Assembly: GCF_037094465.1 (NCBI RefSeq)
Contig: NZ_CP146609.1
Span: 4,025,501 to 4,089,500, forward strand
Length of the DNA: 64,000 bases
Source of the DNA: Pseudodesulfovibrio sp. 5S69
GTDB lineage: Bacteria; Desulfobacterota; Desulfovibrionia; Desulfovibrionales; Desulfovibrionaceae
Reading direction: 5' to 3'
The translations under genes and the position numbers were made by a program. The notes under the pieces were generated by a model. It was not told the origin of the DNA and made no database searches. It saw nothing but the letters and a program-made list of their open reading frames with translations. This document shows positions 58,208 through 64,000 of this stretch, in pieces. Numbering within the stretch: the stretch's first letter is position 1; every line of letters begins with the position of its first letter.

Positions 58208-59140
58208 ATGAACAAGCTCACCATCGCCACCCGGGGTTCCGCCCTGGCCCTGTGGCAGGCCAATCATATCAAGGCCCTCCTTATGGCCGAACACCCCGGC
58301 CTGTCCGTGGACCTGCTCAAGATCAAAACCAAGGGCGACAAGATTCTGGACGTGCCGCTGGCCAAGGTCGGCGGCAAGGGACTCTTCGTCAAGGAGATCG
58401 AGGAGGCGCTGCTGGACGGCCGCGCCCAGTTGGCGGTCCATTCCATGAAGGACGTGCCCACCGAACTGCCCGAAGGCCTGGAGGTCGGCATCATCCCCGA
58501 GCGCGAGGCGTCCACCGACACCCTGTGCTCGGTCAAGTACGCAGGGCTCAAGGACCTGCCCGAAGGCGCGGTGGTCGGGACCTCTTCCCTGCGCCGCCAG
58601 TCCCAGCTCAAGGCGCTGCGGCCGGACCTGCGCATCGAATCCCTGCGCGGCAACGTCGGCACCCGGGTGCAGAAGCTGCTCGACGGCGAGTTCGATGCCA
58701 TCGTCCTGGCCACGGCCGGACTGAAGCGGCTGGACATGCAGGCCCCGCACATGGAGGTCCTCGGTCCCCCGGACTTCCTGCCCGCCGTGGCCCAGGGAGC
58801 CCTGGGCATCGAGTTCCACTCGGACAACCGCGAAGTCCGCGACCTGCTCGCCTTCCTCGACCACCAGCACACCAAGTACCAGGTCCAGGCCGAACGCGGC
58901 TTCCTGACCGGACTGGACGGCGGCTGCCAGGTGCCCATCGCGGCCTGGTCCGAGATCGACGGCGAGACCATCCGCCTGACCGGCTTCGTGGCCGACGTGG
59001 ACGGCTCCAGTCCCATCCGGCGCATGGTCGAAGGCAACGTGCGCCACGCCTGGGATTTGGGCATGATCCTGGCCGGACAGGTCCTCGAAGCGGGCGGCAA
59101 GGCCATTCTCGACGCGGTCTACGCCCGGGAAACCAGGTAG
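58208..59140 (+). CDS. hemC: hydroxymethylbilane synthase (porphobilinogen deaminase)
   Basis: 310 residues, full length. [24 protein letters not shown], and the dipyrromethane-cofactor Cys in [12 protein letters not shown]. Polymerises four porphobilinogen units for tetrapyrroles (haem, sirohaem, cobalamin), which sulfate reducers need in quantity. Start ATG 58208. Confidence 0.97.
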   Translation: MNKLTIATRGSALALWQANHIKALLMAEHPGLSVDLLKIKTKGDKILDVPLAKVGGKGLFVKEIEEALLDGRAQLAVHSMKDVPTELPEGLEVGIIPEREASTDTLCSVKYAGLKDLPEGAVVGTSSLRRQSQLKALRPDLRIESLRGNVGTRVQKLLDGEFDAIVLATAGLKRLDMQAPHMEVLGPPDFLPAVAQGALGIEFHSDNREVRDLLAFLDHQHTKYQVQAERGFLTGLDGGCQVPIAAWSEIDGETIRLTGFVADVDGSSPIRRMVEGNVRHAWDLGMILAGQVLEAGGKAILDAVYARETR

Positions 59141-59306
59141 CCCGACCGGCGGGGCTATACTTTTTTATATGAAAAAAATAAGCAAAATAAAATTGTTGGG
59201 TGAGCGGCAGCCGCGCGGCCCGATCCGTCCCCTAAAGGTTTCTCAATATTCTCCGATAAAAACGGCAAGTAATATGTTCAACACTCCATGGAAGGAGGTA
59301 CGAATC

Positions 59307-59504
59307 ATGGAAGTTGCCGGTTTCGAAGTACAGGGTTCCAACATGGCCGAACAGGTCAAGTCGATCCGCAAGGTTCGCCTCCAGCGCGAAGTGCTGGAGA
59401 ATCCCGAAATGGCGCGTGAGCTCGTCAAGGTCGAGTCCACGGGCACCTACAACGCCCGGGGCGATCTCGTCCAGGCAGTCTCGACGGACCTGGGAGACGC
59501 ATAG
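59307..59504 (+). CDS. small protein of unknown function (65 aa)
   Basis: 65 residues, MEVAGFEVQGSNMAEQVKSI..., charged and probably helical, no membrane segment or cysteines. Preceded by a nearly perfect ribosome site (GGAAGGAGGTACGAATC) and an AT-rich leader with AAAAAATAAGCAAAATAAAA, which suggests strong expression. The hairpins after it (59521-59591) lack a T-run. I do not recognise the family; similar short proteins sit in motility or stress operons in some bacteria, but nothing here supports that. Confidence 0.65.
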   Translation: MEVAGFEVQGSNMAEQVKSIRKVRLQREVLENPEMARELVKVESTGTYNARGDLVQAVSTDLGDA

Positions 59505-59520
59505 TGCTCTCTGAGCCGAG

Positions 59521-59591
59521 CGCAAGCCGCTCAACCGAAAGAAGGCCGATCAGCGATCTGATCGGCCTCACTTTCGGTTGAGCGGCTTGCG
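59521..59591. repeat. two-stage giant stem-loop after the 65-aa gene
   Basis: Outer arms of 21 bp (CGCAAGCCGCTCAACCGAAA plus G, and their exact complement) and inner arms AGGCCGATCAG / CTGATCGGCCT around a CGAT loop. The right outer arm includes the conserved 3' block of the structured element at 59583-59764. Confidence 0.85.
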
Positions 59592-59764
59592 ATAGCGGCG
59601 CGTCTGCGTTCTGCGGGGGCTTTCATCCTCACGTAGACGGCTACGCTGCGGTGAAAGCCCCCGGAAAAAATGCACAGCCATGCCACTCTCGAAAGCCTAT
59701 TCCGAGCGCGGAGGACTGAGCCGCTGTCGGGTGCGGCGCACCCGATTCGCTCCTTTTTCGGAGA
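59583..59764 (-). ncRNA. conserved structured intergenic element, copy B
   Basis: 182 nt on the minus strand, block for block equivalent to 55185-55383: CTCC...GGAG hairpin, CGGGTGC/GCACCCG stem then ACAGCGGCTC, AATAGGCTT, GAGAGTGG, a stem GGGGGCTTTCA / TGAAAGCCCCC (59615-59662) capped by the same CCGCAGCGTA-N6-TACGTGAGGAT, and CCGCTATCGCAAGCCG. The stem sequence is unrelated to copy A yet fully paired, i.e. compensatory change. Confidence 0.6.
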
Positions 59765-59811
59765 AGAGATGCAAATGCCTCGGAGGCAAATATGGTGCTT
59801 TTCGGCCGCCC

Positions 59812-59932
59812 TACCCCGCGAAGCGAGTACAAAAAGCTCAGGAAGGGAGAGGGATGAGGATCGAGGAAGAGAGGAAAGCCCTTCTCAAAGGGTTTCCCTC
59901 TCCCCTTCCCCCGGCCGCCGGAGGCAGCCTAT
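59812..59932 (+). repeat. intergenic long-hairpin repeat downstream of cobT
   Basis: CCGCGAAGCGAG, ACAAAAAGCTCAGGAAGG, hairpin GGAAAGCCCTTCTC / AAAGGGTTTCC, GGCCGCCGGAGGC; reaches the cobT stop codon. Confidence 0.75.
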
Positions 59933-60996
59933 GCGCTTTCGGACACCCCGGCCGAGGCGAAGGTGGCCATTTGGTTGTAGATGTTGGCGGCCGCGCGGAC
60001 GAGGAACATGGCGCAGGCCGCGCCGGTGCCTTCGCCGAGGCGGAAGCCGAGGTGGAGGTAGGGAGTGACGCCCATGGCCTCGACCACTGCGGAATAACCG
60101 GGTTCGGCCGAGGCGTGGCTGAGCAGGCAGTAGTCCTTGACCGCGGGGTGAATCTTCCAGGCGGCCAGGTAGGCGGCGGTGGAGATGAAGCCGTCTACAC
60201 AGACGAGCTGGCGGTTCTTGGCCCCGCCCAGGACGAGCCCGGCCAGGGCGGCTATCTCGAATCCCCCCAGGGCGGCGAGGATATCGACGGGATCGCCGGA
60301 ATCCACGGCTTGCTTGTTGGCTTCCAGGCCGCGCCGGATGACGGCGGTCTTGGCCGCCAGGCTGCCTTCGGGCAGTCCCGCGCCCGGACCGGTCAGCCCG
60401 GCGGGATCGAGGCCGAGGTGCGCGGCGTACAGGGCCGTGGACGGTGTGGTGTTGGAGATGCCCATCTCGCCGGTGCCGAGCACCTTGACGCCGTCAGCAT
60501 GGGCTCGGTCGGCCAGGGACACACCGAGCATGAGGGCCTCGACGCACTGTTCCCGGGTCATGGCCGGGCCTTCGGCCAGGTTGGCGGTGCCGGGCGCGAC
60601 CTTGGCCTGGATCAGGGCCGGGTGCTCGTCGAAGGGGCCGCCGCAGCACCCCGCGTCCACCACGAAGAGTTCGGCCCCCACGGTTTTGGCCAGGACGTTG
60701 ATGCCCGCGCCGTCGGCCAGGAAATTGAGGACCATCTGGCGGGTGACCTCCTGGGGATAGGGCGACACGCCCTCGGCGTTGACGCCGTGGTCCCCGGCCA
60801 CGGTGTAGATCCGCATGGGATCGGCCTGGGGCGGCTGCCCGCCCTGGATGAGATAGAGCTGCAGGGCCAGCTCCTCAAGGCGGCCGAGGCTGCCCACGGG
60901 CTTGGTCAGGTTGTCGAGACGGGCCTGGCCCTCGGCCTCGGGGGTTCGATCCACCGGGAAAATTGCGTCGAGAGTGCGCTTGAATGCTGTTTCCAT
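59929..60996 (-). CDS. cobT: nicotinate-nucleotide--dimethylbenzimidazole phosphoribosyltransferase
   Basis: 355 residues from METAFKRTLDAIF (AAGGAA upstream). LDNLTKPVGSLGRLEELA, TVAGDHGVNAEGVSPYPQEV, GEMGISNTTPSTAL and the catalytic-Glu motif FRLGEGTGAA are diagnostic. Makes alpha-ribazole phosphate for the lower ligand of cobalamin. No cobalamin-riboswitch box is seen upstream. Confidence 0.96.
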   Translation of the reverse strand: METAFKRTLDAIFPVDRTPEAEGQARLDNLTKPVGSLGRLEELALQLYLIQGGQPPQADPMRIYTVAGDHGVNAEGVSPYPQEVTRQMVLNFLADGAGINVLAKTVGAELFVVDAGCCGGPFDEHPALIQAKVAPGTANLAEGPAMTREQCVEALMLGVSLADRAHADGVKVLGTGEMGISNTTPSTALYAAHLGLDPAGLTGPGAGLPEGSLAAKTAVIRRGLEANKQAVDSGDPVDILAALGGFEIAALAGLVLGGAKNRQLVCVDGFISTAAYLAAWKIHPAVKDYCLLSHASAEPGYSAVVEAMGVTPYLHLGFRLGEGTGAACAMFLVRAAANIYNQMATFASAGVSESA

Positions 60997-61144
60997 GGGG
61001 CGTTCCTTGCTGGTGATTTTCGGTTCGGGAGCCATACACCGCGGGGCAGGGGAATGTAAACCCGGACAGGCCGTTGCGGCGGCAGGTCTTGTGTGCTATG
61101 CATATGGAAATATTTGTCAATTCTTTTCGTTATCAGGGAAGGCC

Positions 61145-61972
61145 ATGAACCGGGAACTTTGTCTTATCCACGCCAACTGCCAGGGCGAGCCGCTGCTCGA
61201 CCGGTTGAACTGCTGCCCGGCCTTCCGCGACCGGTACGCCTGCCGCCTGTACACCAACTATGTGCGCGAGCCCATCCCGGAGGCGGATCTGGCCCGCTGC
61301 GGACTGTTCCTGTACCAGCACCTCGGGCCCAACTGGGGCGAACTGGCCTCGGAATCGCTCATGGGCAGGCTGCCGGCCCACGCCCGGTCCCTGTGCATCC
61401 CGAACATGTTCTTCAAGGGGTACTGGCCCACCTGGTCGGGCCGCGAAGGGTTCGACTACCGCTGCGAGCTGCTCGACGGCTACATCGACGCCGGGCTGAC
61501 CGCGGACGAGGCCATCCTGCTCTACCTGCGCGCCGACCTGGCCGCCAAGCTCGACCTGGATGGCCTCCTGCAAGGCACCCTGCGGCGCGAACGCGAGCGC
61601 GAGGCGCATACCCCGGTCAAATACATGGCCCTCATCGAGGAGCGCTTCGGCCGCGAACCGCTGTTCAACACGGTCAACCACCCCGGCCCCCTGCTCCTGG
61701 ACCACGCCGCGCGCGGTGTGCTGCGCGAACTCGGCCTGCCCGAGCCCGACGCCGACGCCCTGGCCGCCCTGGGCGACCCGTTCCCGGATTTCGAACAGCC
61801 CGTCCACCCGTCCGTGGCCGCCTACTTCGGCTGGGACTTCGCCGGGCCGGACCGCGAATACATGGTCTACGGCCGCAAGCTGTCCTTCGCCGTCTGGACC
61901 GCCCACTACGTCTACGCCCGCCAGCATGGCGTGACCGACTTCATCGGGTTCCTGCAAGGGACGGAGGACTGA
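61145..61972 (+). CDS. WcbI-like protein (NCQ motif)
   Basis: 275 residues. Opens LCLIHANCQGEPLLDRL, the signature of the WcbI family, proposed acyltransferases of polysaccharide synthesis; FYQHLG-type sequence is LFLYQHLGPNWGELAS, and later FNTVNHPGPLLLDHAARGVL. GGGAAGG precedes the ATG. No capsule genes are adjacent. Weakly similar at its N-terminus to the GNCQ protein at 25248-26417. Confidence 0.7.
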   Translation: MNRELCLIHANCQGEPLLDRLNCCPAFRDRYACRLYTNYVREPIPEADLARCGLFLYQHLGPNWGELASESLMGRLPAHARSLCIPNMFFKGYWPTWSGREGFDYRCELLDGYIDAGLTADEAILLYLRADLAAKLDLDGLLQGTLRREREREAHTPVKYMALIEERFGREPLFNTVNHPGPLLLDHAARGVLRELGLPEPDADALAALGDPFPDFEQPVHPSVAAYFGWDFAGPDREYMVYGRKLSFAVWTAHYVYARQHGVTDFIGFLQGTED

Positions 61973-62050
61973 CGGCGCGGGGGATAGATTATTAAGTTTT
62001 CTTAAGGAGCGTCCGATAGGAGGTGTACGCGACCATCACGGAGGAAGGTC

Positions 62051-62407
62051 ATGTACATACGAATGGACACCACACAGGTCGAGGGCGGCTCGGTCTTCGG
62101 GCCGTGGCCCGAGGAGGACGCGCGTGAGCAGGCCATGCACTGGCCCGGCGACGTCGTGGACATCTCCGAGGAGGCGGTCAAGGCCTTCCGCGAGGCGGCC
62201 ATCGAACCGATCAAGAACGGGACCTTCACCCTGGACAGGCTGGAGCAGCGCATCAACACGGTCCGCGCCGAAATCGCCCAGATCTGGGGCTCGGCCCTGC
62301 CCAAGCACGAAAAGCACATGCAGATTTCGGCCCGCGAGAACGAAATAGCCCTGCTCCAGGCGGGCCAGTTCACCTTTGCCAAGGCGGGGTTCCCGCTCAG
62401 CGTCTGA
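62051..62407 (+). CDS. hypothetical protein (118 aa)
   Basis: 118 residues starting MYIRMDTTQVEGGSVFGPWP after a strong GGAGGAAGG ribosome site. Soluble, helical in its second half (LDRLEQRINTVRAEIAQIWG); no known domain recognised. Ends 3 bp before the convergent small Cys protein gene. Confidence 0.65.
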   Translation: MYIRMDTTQVEGGSVFGPWPEEDAREQAMHWPGDVVDISEEAVKAFREAAIEPIKNGTFTLDRLEQRINTVRAEIAQIWGSALPKHEKHMQISARENEIALLQAGQFTFAKAGFPLSV

Positions 62408-62410
62408 CGA

Positions 62411-62623
62411 TTACGGCTTGCAGACCTTGCACGGCCTGTACCCGGCGTCCAGCGCCGCCTGGCGCGAGGCGAAGGCCACCACGCAATGCTTGCAGTTGTA
62501 ATAGCGGCAGCCGGGCCGGTGGAAGACGTGCGAGTCGCGGTTGCCGTGGTAGGTTGGGGACGCGGCCGAAGCCGCAACCGACAGCGCGAGGAGAATCAGG
62601 ACGCAGGCAAGCAGTTTTCGCAT
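62411..62623 (-). CDS. small exported Cys-rich protein (Ada-type metal-binding-like)
   Basis: 70 residues: signal peptide (MRKLLACVLILLALSVAASA) and a short mature part NRDSHVFHRPGCRYYNCKHC ... YRPCKVCKP. The pattern HxxxC...CKHC...C..C resembles the small Ada-like zinc-binding fold found in secreted nuclease-linked proteins. Likely periplasmic zinc knuckle. GGGGAA precedes the start. Confidence 0.7.
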   Translation of the reverse strand: MRKLLACVLILLALSVAASAASPTYHGNRDSHVFHRPGCRYYNCKHCVVAFASRQAALDAGYRPCKVCKP

Positions 62624-62665
62624 GCTTTCCCCACTACGCCCGCGGGAGCATGCTGTCCAGCCGAC

Positions 62666-62702
62666 GAAAAGGCCGCCGGGAATATCCCGACGGCCTTTTT
62701 CG
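62666..62702 (-). terminator. rho-independent terminator of the aroK-ykgJ unit
   Basis: GGCCGTCGGGATATTCCCGG-type stem flanked by A- and T-runs. Confidence 0.88.
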
Positions 62703-62712
62703 GTCTCGAAAA

Positions 62713-63315
62713 TCACTTCAATCGCGGCGGCCCGAGCACGATCATCTCGGCGATGGTGTGGTCCACCTTGGGGAGCATGCGCAGGTTCTTGCCCACGAAC
62801 TGCATCTCGAGCAGGACCAGGTCCTTGTACATGGGGGTGCGGTCCACGGTGGGCACGTCCTCCAGGCCCTCGGTCAGCTCCTGGCAGCGATAGCAGCCCG
62901 GGAAGCGGACCTCCTGGCCCGTGTGGCGGGTCAGCAGGTTGGGCACGCCGTGCATGCGGCAGATCATCAGCCGGTGCTGGTACAGGCCGCAGACGCCCTG
63001 CTTCTCGTCGACGTTCAGCGGGCACATGACGTGCGGGCGCTCGCCGCGCGACAGGGCGGCCTGGGCCTGCTCCACGTAGTCCCGCGCCCTGGTCTTGATC
63101 TGTTCCAGGCGTTCCGCCGGGAGCTTGTTCAGCCCCTCCCACATGTAGGCCCACTCCACGTAGGTGTGGTGCTGGAAAAAGGACAGGCAGCAGTTGTCGG
63201 TGCAGCCCTCGCAGGTCATGCCGATGGGCCTGGCCGCCTCGTCGTAGCGGGCGACCATCTTGTCGTATATGGCGGCCAGCTTGCGGAAGGCGGCCTTGGG
63301 AGTCAGCTTGTTCAT
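62713..63315 (-). CDS. YkgJ-type cysteine-cluster protein
   Basis: 200 residues. Cys motifs MTCEGCTDNCC, a middle CPLNVDEKQGVCGLYQHRLMIC (first 20 residues: CPLNVDEKQGVCGLYQHRLM) and FPGCYRCQE fit a zinc- or Fe-S-chelating CxxC cluster family (UPF0153-like). Exact function unknown. Start ATG 63315 overlaps the upstream stop by ATGA, so it is translated with the kinase gene. Confidence 0.78.
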   Translation of the reverse strand: MNKLTPKAAFRKLAAIYDKMVARYDEAARPIGMTCEGCTDNCCLSFFQHHTYVEWAYMWEGLNKLPAERLEQIKTRARDYVEQAQAALSRGERPHVMCPLNVDEKQGVCGLYQHRLMICRMHGVPNLLTRHTGQEVRFPGCYRCQELTEGLEDVPTVDRTPMYKDLVLLEMQFVGKNLRMLPKVDHTIAEMIVLGPPRLK

Positions 63316-63848
63316 GCGATGTCGAGGTGTTGAAGGATGATGTCCACGCACTCGTCGGGCGCGCACTGGTCCGTGCGAACCGTCAGGTCGGCGGCTTTGC
63401 GGTACAACGGCAGCCGCTCGTTGTAAAGGTCGCGCATGCTCTTGCCGGGGCCGATGGCCAACCCCCGGTTATCGCCACTGCCCACGCGCTCCAGAAAGGT
63501 AGCCTCGTCGATATCCAGCAGGACCACCGGTCCGAGCTCCTTGAGCCGTTTCACGGCCTGGGGGCCGTAGATGACCGAGCCGCCCGTGGAGATGACTGTG
63601 CGCGTCAGATTCAGGTCCGAGACCAGCCTCTCTTCGATGCGCAGGAATTCCTCCAGCCCATAGGTGTCCATGATCGCCTGGAGGTTCAGCCCGTAGTAGG
63701 ACTCCATGTACCGGTCCGTGTCCAACTGGCCCCAGTCGAGCCGCTTGGCCAGCAGCCCGCCCAGAGTGGACTTGCCCGCCCCGGCCATGCCCACCAGCGT
63801 GATGCACGGCTGGCTGACCTCGTCTCGCTGAATGGGTGTGAAGGCCAT
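63312..63848 (-). CDS. aroK: shikimate kinase family protein
   Basis: 178 residues. Walker A VGMAGAGKST, DTDRYMESYYG, and ISTGGSVIYGPQAV (shikimate-binding GG region), with a lid Arg in GSGDNRGLAIGPGKSM. Phosphorylates shikimate in aromatic amino-acid synthesis; some relatives in this lineage act on other alcohols, so the substrate is not certain. Begins 2 bp after pyrR. Confidence 0.8.
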   Translation of the reverse strand: MAFTPIQRDEVSQPCITLVGMAGAGKSTLGGLLAKRLDWGQLDTDRYMESYYGLNLQAIMDTYGLEEFLRIEERLVSDLNLTRTVISTGGSVIYGPQAVKRLKELGPVVLLDIDEATFLERVGSGDNRGLAIGPGKSMRDLYNERLPLYRKAADLTVRTDQCAPDECVDIILQHLDIA

Positions 63849-63850
63849 GC

Positions 63851-64000
63851 CTACTCGCCCCGGACCAGACAGACCCGGTCCTCGCCGTCGCGTTCAACGA
63901 CCAGCACGTTGACGTGTTCGTCACCCAGGGTGTCCAGCTTCTTGCCCACGTAGTCCGCCTGGATGGGCAGTTCGCGGTGGCCCCGGTCCACCAGGACCAG
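63851..64000 (-). CDS. pyrR: PyrR, C-terminal end only (gene continues beyond the right edge)
   Basis: The last 49 codons: [20 protein letters not shown] ... [18 protein letters not shown], the C-terminus of the bifunctional pyrimidine attenuation regulator / uracil phosphoribosyltransferase. First gene seen of a pyrR-aroK-ykgJ unit. Confidence 0.8.
   Translation of the reverse strand: MVLVDRGHRELPIQADYVGKKLDTLGDEHVNVLVVERDGEDRVCLVRGE

Noticed and set aside
60997..61144. Cobalamin riboswitch before cobT
   Set aside because: No GCCACTG-type B12 box is present.

Overview
The window is GC-rich DNA whose gene set, 4-Cys L32 and L28 ribosomal proteins, sigma-54 circuits and small Rhs proteins suggest a Desulfovibrionaceae-type sulfate reducer (Desulfovibrio/Pseudodesulfovibrio-like). 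This placement is inferred from protein character and gene order, not from a database search. Most of the window is housekeeping chromosome: fatty-acid/phospholipid start (yceD-rpmF-plsX-fabHG-acpP-fabF), riboflavin (ribD, ribE, ribBA, ribH), tRNA charging (gltX, leuS), glyA, lptE-holA-radC-acyP, lon, hemC, cobT, aroK and pyrR. Both window edges cut genes: a radical-SAM protein on the left and pyrR on the right.

Layout. 1-4650: radical-SAM protein, a periplasmic binding protein, a dienelactone hydrolase and glyA. 4651-21450: two head-to-tail copies of an approximately 8.4 kb segment carrying fabF, acpP, fabG, fabH, plsX, rpmF, yceD, rpmB, a small SHOCT-type membrane protein and gltX. Five of the duplicated genes are frameshifted in one copy only, so each of them keeps an intact or nearly intact partner. 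The novel joint falls exactly in a short intergenic repeat present at both outer ends. 21451-27340: NifU-like protein, HDOD protein, OprD-like porin, metallo-beta-lactamase-fold hydrolase, GNCQ protein and haloperoxidase-like hydrolase. 27536-29669: a small, AT-richer Rhs toxin/immunity island with a displaced second Rhs tip. 30135-34956: a ZraP/ZraS/ZraR-like envelope metal-stress circuit with a DUF4405 membrane protein and a visible sigma-54 promoter with upstream palindromes.

35236-46040: FmdB, dCMP deaminase, ribD, three tandem paralogous periplasmic binding proteins, ribE, an approximately 780 bp hairpin-rich noncoding stretch, then the opposed leuS-nusB-ribH-ribBA group. 46289-53834: diguanylate cyclase, glycosyltransferase, lptE, holA, radC, acyP and lon. 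53911-64000: choloylglycine-hydrolase-like protein, two paralogous TPR proteins, a second FmdB, hemC, a 65-residue orphan, cobT, a WcbI-like protein, two small unknowns, a YkgJ-type Cys-cluster protein, aroK and the end of pyrR.

Three kinds of structure are not explained by the genes. (1) A family of at least 14 long-hairpin intergenic repeats; the tandem duplication is bounded by members of it. (2) A pair of 180-200 nt intergenic elements (55185-55383 and 59583-59764, opposite strands) that share unpaired blocks while their main stem has changed sequence but kept complementarity, as a structured RNA or mobile hairpin element would. (3) A sigma-54 promoter with TTGTGCA-type palindromes in front of zraP that reappears almost letter for letter in front of the SHOCT gene in both duplicated copies, linking these loci into one likely regulon.
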